Assembly (NCBI RefSeq): GCF_029813835.1
Contig: NZ_JARVKV010000007.1
Location: 104,270-168,269, forward strand
Source: Streptomyces sp. DH37
GTDB taxonomy: Bacteria > Actinomycetota > Actinomycetes > Streptomycetales > Streptomycetaceae
Reading direction: 5' to 3'
Length of the DNA stretch: 64,000 nucleotides
Numbering within the stretch: position 1 is the first letter of the stretch; every line of letters starts with the position of its first letter. The notes beneath the pieces were generated by a model. That model was given only the letters and a program-made list of their open reading frames with translations. It ran no database searches and had not been told where the DNA came from. A program made the translations under genes and the position numbers. Positions 7,527 through 14,778 of the stretch are shown here, one piece after another.

Positions 7527-8852
7527 ATGACCGACCCCGGCCCGTCCCCGGCCGCCGCCGAATCCGAGATACCCCAGCAGCTCCCCACGCCCCCGTCCCC
7601 CGAGCGGGAACGGGTCCCGCAGCCGCCCCCGCCCACCGGCCGCGCCCGTGCCGGACTGCTGATCACCCTCATCCTCGGCAGCCTCACCGCCCTCCCGGCG
7701 CTGTCGATGGACATGTACCTCCCGGCGCTGCCCGACGTCGGCGCCGTCTACGGCAGCCCGGCCGCCCAGGTCCAGCTCACCCTCACCGCCTGCCTGCTGG
7801 GCCTGGCCGTCGGCCAGCTCGTCATCGGCCCGATGAGCGACCGGTTCGGCCGCCGCCGCCCGCTGCTGGTCGGCATGGCGGGCTACGTACTGGCCAGCGC
7901 CGCCTGCGCCCTCGCCCCCGGCATCCAGTCCCTCACCGCCTTCCGCCTCGTCCAGGGAGTGGCCGGGGCGGCGGGCATCGTGATCGCCCGGGCGGTCGTC
8001 CGCGACCTGTTCGACGGGCTCGCCATGGCCCGCTTCTTCTCCACCCTGATGCTGATCTCCGGCGCCGCCCCGATCCTGGCGCCCGTGCTCGGCGGCCAGG
8101 TGCTGCGGTTCACCGACTGGCGCGGCGTCTTCCTCATCCTCGCGGGCTTCGGCCTCGTCCTCACCCTCGTCACCGCCTGGCGGCTGCCGGAGACCCTGCC
8201 GCCCGCGCGACGGCACAGCGGCGGCGTCACCGACGCCCTGCGCACCATGCGCGGCCTCTTCGCCGACCGGGCGTTCACCGGCTACCTGCTGGTGGGCAGC
8301 TTCGGCTTCGCGGCGCTGTTCGCGTACGTGTCCGCCTCGCCGTTCGTCATCCAGGAGATCTACGGCGCCTCGCCGCAGACGTTCAGCCTGCTGTTCATGG
8401 TCAACTCCATCGGGCTGGTGGCCACCGGCCAGATCAACGGCAAGCTCCTGGTCGGCCGGGTCTCCCTGGACCGCGTCATCGCCGTCGGCCTGGGCCTGAT
8501 CCTGCTCTCGGCCGGCGCGCTGCTGCTGATGACGACGGGGGTCTTCGGGGACGTGGGCCTGGTCCCCGTCTCCGCCGGGCTGTTCACGCTGATGTCCGCC
8601 ATGGCGCTGGTGCTGCCCAACGCCAACTCCCAGGGTCTGATGCGCACTCCGCACGCGGCGGGCTCCGCCTCCGCCCTGCTGGGCACCTCCCAGTTCCTCG
8701 TCGGCGCGATCGCCTCCCCGCTGGTGGGCGTCGCGGGCGAGGACACCGCCGTGCCGATGGCGCTGGTGCAACTGGTGTGCGCCCTCGTCGCGATCGGGTG
8801 CTTCGCGGCGCTGTGCCGCCCGGGACGCGGCCGAAGGCGCGCGCGGGCGTGA
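7527..8852 (+). CDS. Bcr/CflA-type multidrug MFS exporter
   Basis: ATG 7527 follows GGAGAGG at good spacing and yields 441 residues. After a Pro-rich cytoplasmic N terminus of about 40 residues come twelve predicted membrane segments, beginning LLITLILGSLTALPALSMDMYLPALPDV, a Bcr/CflA hallmark (drug/proton antiporters such as E. coli Bcr and chloramphenicol exporters). MFS motif A appears between helices 2 and 3 as GPMSDRFGRRRPL, and the helix 5 motif C region as SGAAPILAPVLGG. It probably exports hydrophobic compounds using the proton gradient. No regulator gene is adjacent. The substrate cannot be predicted. Confidence 0.88.
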   Translation: MTDPGPSPAAAESEIPQQLPTPPSPERERVPQPPPPTGRARAGLLITLILGSLTALPALSMDMYLPALPDVGAVYGSPAAQVQLTLTACLLGLAVGQLVIGPMSDRFGRRRPLLVGMAGYVLASAACALAPGIQSLTAFRLVQGVAGAAGIVIARAVVRDLFDGLAMARFFSTLMLISGAAPILAPVLGGQVLRFTDWRGVFLILAGFGLVLTLVTAWRLPETLPPARRHSGGVTDALRTMRGLFADRAFTGYLLVGSFGFAALFAYVSASPFVIQEIYGASPQTFSLLFMVNSIGLVATGQINGKLLVGRVSLDRVIAVGLGLILLSAGALLLMTTGVFGDVGLVPVSAGLFTLMSAMALVLPNANSQGLMRTPHAAGSASALLGTSQFLVGAIASPLVGVAGEDTAVPMALVQLVCALVAIGCFAALCRPGRGRRRARA

Positions 8853-9267
8853 GGGCGGTCCCGTCCGGCGGCTCGCCCTGCCCGCCCCGACGGGACGCCT
8901 CCGGCCCGGACGGCGTCCACAGGCCGTCCGGGCCTGCCGTGCGGGCCGGGTCCGGTGGTCGCGGATCGTGCGGTCACACCGCTCGCGGTGGGCCGGAAGC
9001 GCGCGCCGCGCCGCCGGGCGCCACAGGCGCGCTCCGGTTCCCGGCTCGGGAATCCGGAGTCCGGCGACGGCGAGATCGCGCCGCATGCCGCACCGACCGG
9101 GACGCCACGCGAGAGACTCCCTGGCGAACCCGGAACGTCCCGCGCACGGGCCTGAGCACCGAATTCCCGGCACCAGAGTGCTGCGGGCCCTAGGGGAAGC
9201 GCCTCCACGCACAGCACCACACCCTGGCCGGATCCATGCGGTGACGGGGGGAAAACGAAGACATTCT
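8853..9267. other. Intergenic stretch without a supported gene
   Basis: About 415 bp between the exporter and the DUF262 operon. Short open frames occur on both strands but are Arg/Pro-rich with no family resemblance, so I call none. Base composition falls noticeably toward the right end, approaching the putative promoter at 9268. Confidence 0.6.
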
Positions 9268-9321
9268 TTGACGCATCGTCAATCTCCTTGCTGCAATTGC
9301 TTTTTGAACAATTCGGCCGAA
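9268..9321 (+). promoter_or_regulatory. Palindrome-rich, AT-richer upstream region of DUF262 operon
   Basis: Three palindromes lie close together before the DUF262 start: TTGACG-CAT-CGTCAA (9268-9282), GCAATTGC (9293-9300) and TTCGGCCGAA (9312-9321). The first includes TTGACG, a good -35 match; TGCAAT 18 bp downstream (9292-9297) could act as a weak -10. The local AT content is far above the surroundings. This is consistent with a regulated promoter, but no regulator gene is adjacent. Confidence 0.4.
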
Positions 9322-9338
9322 CGTGGGGAAGAGACGGC

Positions 9339-11147
9339 GTGGCGCTCGACAGTCCGAAGCTCAAGGACGTCCTGAAGGACGTCGCCTCCGGAGTCCTCCA
9401 GCTCCCTGACTTCCAGCGCGAGTGGAAGTGGGACGACGAGCGCATCAGGGCGCTCATCGCCACCGTGACGCTCGACTACCCGCTCGGCGTGGTGATGGCG
9501 CTGGAGACCGGAGGCAAGTCCCCCTTCAAGCCCCGAACGATCAAGGGAGCCGAGGGCGTGGACGGCAGGGCGCCCGACCTGCTGCTGCTGGACGGCCAGC
9601 AGCGCATGACCTCGCTCTTCCAGGCCCTCCACCGCGACAGCCCGGTCGAGACGGTCGACACCCGCGGCAAGCCGCTCAGGCGCTGGTACTACGTCGATAT
9701 CGCCAAGGCGATCGGCGCGCCCTCGGAGCGCGACGACGCGGTGGTCTCCGTCCCGGACGACCGCGTGCTGAAGACGGGCTTCCCCCGCAGGGTCGCGCTC
9801 GACCTGACCACGCCCGAGCTGGAGTGCCGCGCCGGCTACTTCCCGATCCATCTGGTGTTCGACACGCAGAAGGTGAACGCCTGGAAGAAGATCTTCGTGG
9901 GGGTCGACGACGAGAACTGGGACCGCTGGTCACAGTTCGAGGAGAACGTCCTCAACAACGTGAAGTCCTTCCAGGTCCCGATGATCAAGCTCGCGGCCTC
10001 CACCACCATGGACGCCGTCTGTGCCGTCTTCGAACGGGTCAACACCGGCGGCGTCCCCCTCAACGTCTTCGAACTCCTCACCGCCACCTACGCCGGCAAC
10101 CAGGAGTACGTCGCCCGGCACGGCGAGTACTACCGCCTGCCCGAGGTCTGGCACGAGATCAAGCGGAAGCTGACCTCCGCCCGCCCGGTCTTCGGCCGCA
10201 TGGAGGCCGGGGTCGAGGACGGTCTCAGCAGCAGCGACTTCCTCCAGGCCGTCGCCCTGGTGCGCACCTGGGAGCACAAGCAGGAGGAGCCGCGCGCCGC
10301 GGTCTCCTGCAAGCGCCGCGACCTGCTGGAGCTGCCGCTGGCCGACTTCGACCGCCTGGCGCCCCGCCTGGCCGACGCCTTCCACTGGGTGGGGGCCTTC
10401 CTGGAGCGGCAGTGCATCGTCCGCCCCACCGACTTGCCCTACCGCACCCAGCTCGTCCCGCTGGCCGCCGTACGCGCCATCGTCGGCGAGGAGACGGACA
10501 CGCCCGGCGCCGAGGAGCGCATCAACCAGTGGTACTGGTGCGGTGTGCTCGGCGAGATGTACGGCGGCTCCACCGAGAGCCGCTTCCCGCGCGACGTGGA
10601 GCAGCTCATCGCCTGGATCCGCGACGCAGACGCCCCCACCCCCGACACCGCGGCCGAGGCCGCCTTCCTCGATGATCGCCTGGACAGCCTGGCGACGCGC
10701 AACAGTGCCGCCTACAAGGGCGTCTACGCCCTGCTGATCAAGCAGGGCGCGGTGGACTGGTACTTCACCGAGGCGCCGCTGTCCCCGGCCCGCCTGATCG
10801 AGCAGAACGTGGACGTGCGGCAGATCTTCCCCAGGAACTGGGTCGAGAAGAACGCGCCCGCCCACGCCCGCTACGTCAACTCGATCGTCAACAAGACGCC
10901 CCTGTCGCTGCGGGCCGGCCGGAGCATGGTGGGCGCCCCGTCCACGTACCTGAGGACGCTGGTCCAGGAGTCGGGCGTGCGCCCCGAGTGGTTCGACGAC
11001 GTGCTGACCACCCACCTCATCGACCCCGCCACCCTCCACGACGGCGACTTCGAGCGCTTCTACGACAGCCGCGCCAAGCAGCTCCTGGAGCTGGTGAAGT
11101 CCGCCATGGGCAAGCAGACCGTCTTCCGTGAGACGCAGGGCCGGTGA
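9339..11147 (+). CDS. DUF262/DUF1524 (GmrSD-like) protein, HNH histidines apparently lost
   Basis: GTG 9339 has GGGGAAGAG upstream and gives 602 residues beginning with the family's usual ALDSPKLKDVL; an upstream TTG/ATG-like extension to 9288 lacks this support. The DUF262 (ParB/Srx-fold, GmrS-like) half shows LPDFQREWKWDDERIRAL, LLLDGQQRMTSL (Asp85) and VFERVNTGGVPLNVFELLTA. The C-terminal part matches DUF1524 (GmrD-like HNH nuclease): VDVRQIFPRNW and NSIVNKTPLS. In most relatives this site reads HHIFPR; here Arg494-Gln495 replace the two His, while Asn514 and Asn518 remain. GmrSD proteins cut modified phage DNA. The stop overlaps the CBS/HEPN gene (GTGA), so the two are translationally coupled. 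Confidence 0.85.
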   Translation: MALDSPKLKDVLKDVASGVLQLPDFQREWKWDDERIRALIATVTLDYPLGVVMALETGGKSPFKPRTIKGAEGVDGRAPDLLLLDGQQRMTSLFQALHRDSPVETVDTRGKPLRRWYYVDIAKAIGAPSERDDAVVSVPDDRVLKTGFPRRVALDLTTPELECRAGYFPIHLVFDTQKVNAWKKIFVGVDDENWDRWSQFEENVLNNVKSFQVPMIKLAASTTMDAVCAVFERVNTGGVPLNVFELLTATYAGNQEYVARHGEYYRLPEVWHEIKRKLTSARPVFGRMEAGVEDGLSSSDFLQAVALVRTWEHKQEEPRAAVSCKRRDLLELPLADFDRLAPRLADAFHWVGAFLERQCIVRPTDLPYRTQLVPLAAVRAIVGEETDTPGAEERINQWYWCGVLGEMYGGSTESRFPRDVEQLIAWIRDADAPTPDTAAEAAFLDDRLDSLATRNSAAYKGVYALLIKQGAVDWYFTEAPLSPARLIEQNVDVRQIFPRNWVEKNAPAHARYVNSIVNKTPLSLRAGRSMVGAPSTYLRTLVQESGVRPEWFDDVLTTHLIDPATLHDGDFERFYDSRAKQLLELVKSAMGKQTVFRETQGR

Positions 11148-12199
11148 GCGGAGTGCCCCACACCCCCTCGGAGGAGGAGCTCCGCGCACTCGGCGGCAGG
11201 ACGCTCACCGTGCCCGGCCTGCTGGAGGCCTTCGGCGTGCGCAGGCGCGACGACCAGACCGTCCTGCACATCACCCAGGCCCTCAAGGACGTCGGCCTGT
11301 CGACGGACCCGGACTTCGCCGACTGCACGCTGCGGCAGGAGTTCCGGGTCGTGGTCCTGGAATCCGCGTCGGGGACGGCCCCCGACAGCGACGTCGAGGA
11401 GGAGGACGAGGGTCTGCCGTCCGGGGCACTGCCCCAGCAACCCTTCACGATCGGCGATATCCCGGCCGCGCGCCGCGGCGTCGAGTGCGTCAGCCCCGGC
11501 GACCCACTGACCCGGGCGATGTACCTGATGCAGACCAAGAACTACTCGCAGGTGCCCGTCCTGGACGGCGACTCCGTCCTGGACGGCGTCGTCACCTGGC
11601 GTTCGATCGCCCTGGCGCACGCGACGGGGACGGACCTGGTGCTGGCCAACGCCGTCGAGCACGATCCGCCGGTCGCCCAGACCTACCACGAGTTCTTCTC
11701 CCTGTTGCCCACCATCAGGGAGCACGGCTACGTGCTGGTGCGGGAGAACGACGGGACGGTCACCGGCATCGTCACGGCAGCGGACATCACCGAGCGCTTC
11801 GACGACACCGCGCGCCCGTTCTTCCTCGTCGGCGAGATCGAGTACCGGCTGCGCAAGTGCCTGGGAGCGAAGCTCGGCGAGGAGGCCGTCAAGGCCGTCC
11901 AGACCCGTGAGAAGACCGGCCGGATCACGGACCTGATGTTCGGCGACTACGTGAAGCTCCTCGACGGCGACCAGCGCAACAAGCAGGGCCACCGAAAGGA
12001 GGCCGCGTGCGCCGCCGCCGACGGCAACTGGGCGGCGCTCGGCTGGGCCGGAGTGGTGGACCGGGTCGAGTTCGTGCGCCAGCTCGACCGAGTGCGCGGC
12101 ATTCGCAACAAGATCGCACACTTCGATCCCCAACCGCTGCCGCCGGGGAAGAACGAGGAACTGCGCCAGTTCGTCACCCTGCTCAGGCAACTCACCTGA
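11144..12199 (+). CDS. CBS-pair protein with C-terminal HEPN-like putative RNase domain
   Basis: GTG 11144 overlaps the DUF262 stop by 4 bp; the product has 351 residues. Residues 1-70 form a small unrecognised domain (LTVPGLLEAFGVRRRDD). An acidic linker (VEEEDEG) leads to two CBS motifs, roughly 100-160 (SPGDPLTRAMYLMQTKNYSQVPVL) and 165-228 (GYVLVREND, TGIVTAADITERF). CBS pairs bind adenosyl nucleotides. The helical C terminus (about 229-351, EIEYRLRKCLGAKLGEEAV) ends in VRGIRNKIAHFDPQPL. RNKIAH (Arg321 to His326) fits the R-x4-6-H motif of HEPN ribonucleases, in a setting like Swt1-type HEPN domains. A role as a nucleotide-gated effector is inference. Confidence 0.8.
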   Translation: MSGVPHTPSEEELRALGGRTLTVPGLLEAFGVRRRDDQTVLHITQALKDVGLSTDPDFADCTLRQEFRVVVLESASGTAPDSDVEEEDEGLPSGALPQQPFTIGDIPAARRGVECVSPGDPLTRAMYLMQTKNYSQVPVLDGDSVLDGVVTWRSIALAHATGTDLVLANAVEHDPPVAQTYHEFFSLLPTIREHGYVLVRENDGTVTGIVTAADITERFDDTARPFFLVGEIEYRLRKCLGAKLGEEAVKAVQTREKTGRITDLMFGDYVKLLDGDQRNKQGHRKEAACAAADGNWAALGWAGVVDRVEFVRQLDRVRGIRNKIAHFDPQPLPPGKNEELRQFVTLLRQLT

Positions 12200-12220
12200 G
12201 ACGGACGCCTCCGGCTCTCC

Positions 12221-12249
12221 TTCCGGGGCGGGCGCCGCCCGCCCCGGAA
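12221..12249 (+). terminator. Strong hairpin terminator after DUF262/CBS-HEPN operon
   Basis: A perfect 13-bp stem (TTCCGGGGCGGGC with its complement) and a GCC loop start 21 bp after the stop at 12199. There is no U-tract, as is common in high-GC actinomycetes. It closes the two-gene unit. Confidence 0.75.
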
Positions 12250-12261
12250 AGGGGCCGTGCG

Positions 12262-12345
12262 TCAGCGCAGGTGGTCGGGGAACGCGCCCCAGGCGTCCCG
12301 CCCGAAGCCGAGCACCGGGCCGACGGGGCGCTTGCTGTCGCGGGC
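12262..12345 (-). pseudogene. DUF397 C-terminal remnant
   Basis: On the minus strand, ARDSKRPVGPVLGFGRDAW followed by GAFPDHLR and a stop at 12262 reproduces the C-terminal signature of DUF397 proteins (VRDSK-x-P-x-GP-x-L-x-F, then W-x-x-F). The N-terminal half with its usual WRKSSYS motif is absent: the upstream sequence is already the antitoxin remnant on the other strand. DUF397 genes normally sit beside XRE/DUF5753 regulators, so this is a broken leftover, not a working gene. Confidence 0.6.
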
Positions 12346-12509
12346 GGGGAGATCGCGATCGGCAAAGCGGGGGAGCCGGTGGCCACGGTGGCGCCCCTCC
12401 GGCCCGGGGGGAAGCGGACCGGCCGCGGCTCGCCCAAGGGCCCATCGACGTCCCGGACGACTTCGACGGGCCGCCCGACGACATCGCCGGCGCCTTCGGA
12501 ACGCGCTGA
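12331..12509 (+). pseudogene. Phd/YefM-type antitoxin remnant, frameshifted
   Basis: The frame from 12331 reads AGGEIAIGKAGEPVATVAPL, matching the central Phd/YefM motif (GEEIVIARAGKPVAKLVP). Similarity then shifts by one base near 12430-12440 to read PIDVPDDFDGPPDDIAGAFG, the family's C-terminal toxin-binding tail, ending at TGA 12507-12509. The N-terminal DNA-binding part is missing. The remnant ends exactly at the start of a VapC-like remnant, the normal antitoxin-toxin order. Confidence 0.6.
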
Positions 12510-12811
12510 TGCGGCTCCTGCTCGACACCGAGCCCGCCGTGCACGTCGGCGCCGTGACACCGTGGGAGATCCCGATCAAGCAGTCCGTCGGCAGGCTCAG
12601 GGGCCCGGAGAGCCCGGCCGAGCGCGTACGCGACAGCCGGCCCACGGGTCGGCCCGTCACCGCCGGGCACGGAGTGCGGGCAGGTCGGCTTCCGGATCAC
12701 CACAGGGATCCCTTCGACCGGGTACCGGTCGCCCAGGCGCGGATCGAGGCGATGACCCCGGTGACCCGCGACACGCGGATTCCGCGGTACGACGTGCGGG
12801 TCGCGCCGGTC
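12509..12811 (+). pseudogene. VapC-like PIN-domain toxin remnant with internal deletion
   Basis: From ATG 12509 the frame gives MRLLLDT, then jumps to VHVGAVTPWEIPIKQSVGRL, LPDHHRDPFDRVPVAQA and VTRDTRIPRYDVRVAPV. These are the successive motifs of VapC PIN ribonucleases, including acidic residues in LLLDT, PWE, DPFDR and TRD. About 25 residues expected between LLDT and VHVGAVTPWE are missing. The frame has no stop at the usual C terminus and runs on into unrelated sequence. It overlaps the antitoxin remnant by one base. An intact but unusual PIN protein is unlikely given the deletion. Confidence 0.65.
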
Positions 12812-12960
12812 CGAGGCGCGGCGCCGGACGCGGGCGGGCGGCCTCGGAGCCGGCCCCGCCGGCCGCGGCCGTGTGAGGGCGGGCGCCGTCCGTGCGCCCC
12901 GGGGCGTCCGCGGGGCGTTCGCGGGGCAGAGGAGGAGGGCCGGTGCCGGATCGGCGGGGG

Positions 12961-13365
12961 TCAGGCCGGACGGAGCGGGAAGGCGGCCCGGATCGTCTTG
13001 CCCTTGCCCGGGCGGAGCGTGACCGTGACGTCGCTGGCCAGTTCGCGCACCAGCAGCCAGCCGAAACCGCCGGGGACGGCGGGGTTTATCTGGACCGTCC
13101 GCGGGCGCCGGACGCTGGAGTCCGAGACCTCCACCACCACGCCCCCGTCCTTGGGCGCCTCCAGATGGAAGTCCGTCACCCCGCCGGCGTGGCGGACCGC
13201 GTTGGACACCAGCTCCGAGACGCCCAGCAGCACGGCGTCCACGTCCGTCGTCGACGCGTCCGGCTCGACCGCCCGGACGAACTCGCGCACCAGCTCCCGC
13301 GCCTGCTCGCCGGACTGCGGGAATCGGCTCGACAACCGCTCCGGTAGGTGGCCTTCCCTGGGCAT
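12961..13365 (-). CDS. RsbW-like ATP-binding protein (anti-sigma factor/GHKL ATPase)
   Basis: ATG 13365 behind GAGGAGG gives 134 residues forming a single GHKL ATPase domain: N-box ELVSNAVRHA (about residues 51-60), VVVEVSDSS (the D-x-G-like region) and PGGFGWLLVRELASD (lid/G2 region, about 98-112). Streptomyces encodes many such stand-alone RsbW-type kinases, which control sigma factors or anti-anti-sigma proteins. No sigma or anti-anti-sigma gene lies beside it, so its partner is unknown. It is divergent from the Rsm22 gene. Its upstream region contains a perfect inverted repeat at 13383-13400. Confidence 0.85.
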   Translation of the reverse strand: MPREGHLPERLSSRFPQSGEQARELVREFVRAVEPDASTTDVDAVLLGVSELVSNAVRHAGGVTDFHLEAPKDGGVVVEVSDSSVRRPRTVQINPAVPGGFGWLLVRELASDVTVTLRPGKGKTIRAAFPLRPA

Positions 13366-13382
13366 CGGTCCTCCTCGCTTCA

Positions 13383-13400
13383 GAGTTGTTTTTCCAACTC
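13383..13400. promoter_or_regulatory. Inverted repeat upstream of RsbW-like gene
   Basis: GAGTTG and CAACTC form a perfect 6-bp inverted repeat around TTTTTC, 18 bp upstream of the minus-strand start at 13365. It could be an operator or a small mRNA hairpin near the ribosome binding site. No known binding protein is matched. Confidence 0.35.
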
Positions 13401-13659
13401 CCCCGTTTCGTCTGCCCCCCGGGGCGCTACCGACACAGCCAGAACCGTTGATCATGTTTTTTTCGCCGAAGGCGGAGAAGGGAATGGTCCGGCGATTCCC
13501 GGGGCCGTGGCGCGCATCGCGGCGAAAAGAAGGCGAACGGTCATGCGGCGTGAATGGGGACGGATTCGGAAGGGCCGCCGGAAATGAATTCGGCACCGGC
13601 CGGGAGGCGCTGCCGTGCGGGCGGACGGCGCTCCGGGCCGCCCGCCTACACTTGGCCCG

Positions 13660-14766
13660 GTGTTCGCCCCCCTCCACATCGACGAAGAACTGCGCGGCGC
13701 GCTCGCCCGCCTCCTCGACGGTCTGCCGCCGAAGCAGGCCGCCGGGGCCGTCGAGCGGCTGATCGCCAGCTACCGGGGGCGCGTCCCCACCGGCACCCCC
13801 GTACTGCGCGACCGCGCCGACGTCGCCGCCTACGCCGCCTACCGGATGCCCGCCACCTTCGAGGCCGTCTCCGCCGCGCTGGGCGCCCTCGCCGACCGGG
13901 CCCCCGGCCTGGACCCGGCCACCCACCTGGACGTGGGCGGCGGCACGGGCGCGGCCGTGTGGGCCGCCGCCGCCGTCTGGGGCGACGGCGGCGGTGGCGG
14001 CGGTGGCGACGGCGACGGGGCGGGCGCCGGGGGCGCGCGGACGACCACCGTGCTGGACTGGGCCGAGCCCGCCCTCGCCCTCGGCCGCGAACTGGCCGCG
14101 GCCTCCGGCTCGGCGGCGCTGCGCGGCACCGAGTGGCGGCACGGGCGCATCGGCGCCGGGCCGGGGCTGGAGGCGGCCGACCTGGTCACCGTCTCCTACG
14201 TGCTGAACGAGCTGGCCGAGGACGCCCGGCACTCCCTGGTGGACGCCGCCGCCGCGGCGGCCCGGCGGGCGGTGGTGATCGTCGAGCCGGGTACGCCCGA
14301 CGGCTACCGGCGGGTCATCGAGGCGCGCGGCCGGCTGGTCGGCGCCGGACTGCGCGTCCTGGCGCCCTGCCCGCACAGCGGCACGTGCCCGGTGGAGCCG
14401 GGCTCGGACTGGTGCCACTTCGCCGCCCGCGTCAGCCGCTCCTCCCTCCACCGGCAGGTGAAGGGAGGCTCGCTGGCGTACGAGGACGAGAAGTTCTCCT
14501 ACGTGGCCGCCGTCCGCCCCGGAGCGGACGGCGGCCCGGACGGCACGCCCGCCCCGGCCCGGATCGTGCGCAGGCCGCAGATCCGCAAGGGCCAGGTCCT
14601 GCTCGACCTGTGCACCGAGCACGACGGGCTGCGCCGCGAGACCGTCACCAAGCGGCACGGGCCGGCGTACCGCGCCGCCCGGGACGCGGACTGGGGCGAC
14701 GACTGGGACAGTGAACGGGACGGCGGCCGGGGCGGCGAGCGGGACGGCGGCCGGCCCCGCCCGTAG
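13660..14766 (+). CDS. Rsm22 family small-ribosomal-subunit protein (methyltransferase-like)
   Basis: GTG 13660 is chosen because TACACT, a good -10, lies 7 bases upstream, which fits a leaderless message; an ATG at 13615 has no family-like extension. The 368-residue product has the family start IDEELRGALARLLDGLPP, ASYRGRVPTGTPVLRDRADVAAYAAYRMPAT in part, an SAM-type motif LDVGGGTGAAVWA, and the Cys-rich segment CPHSGTCPVEPGSDWCHFAA thought to hold an Fe-S cluster. Rsm22 proteins bind the small ribosomal subunit and are methyltransferase-like. A Gly/Asp-rich low-complexity insertion follows the SAM motif, and a charged Gly-rich tail ends the protein. Confidence 0.85.
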   Translation: MFAPLHIDEELRGALARLLDGLPPKQAAGAVERLIASYRGRVPTGTPVLRDRADVAAYAAYRMPATFEAVSAALGALADRAPGLDPATHLDVGGGTGAAVWAAAAVWGDGGGGGGGDGDGAGAGGARTTTVLDWAEPALALGRELAAASGSAALRGTEWRHGRIGAGPGLEAADLVTVSYVLNELAEDARHSLVDAAAAAARRAVVIVEPGTPDGYRRVIEARGRLVGAGLRVLAPCPHSGTCPVEPGSDWCHFAARVSRSSLHRQVKGGSLAYEDEKFSYVAAVRPGADGGPDGTPAPARIVRRPQIRKGQVLLDLCTEHDGLRRETVTKRHGPAYRAARDADWGDDWDSERDGGRGGERDGGRPRP

Positions 14767-14778
14767 GCGCCGGGGACG

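Noticed and set aside
8955..9375. Short plus- and minus-strand frames in the gap before the DUF262 gene
   Set aside because: Arg/Pro-rich composition, no ribosome binding site and no family motif; overlapping frames disagree.
12895..12935. GGGGCGTYCGC 11-bp repeats before the RsbW-like gene's end as regulatory repeats
   Set aside because: Two short copies in extremely GC-rich sequence; no position or conservation argument.
12962..13347. Plus-strand frames across the RsbW-like gene
   Set aside because: Antisense to a gene with clear GHKL motifs and a good ribosome binding site.
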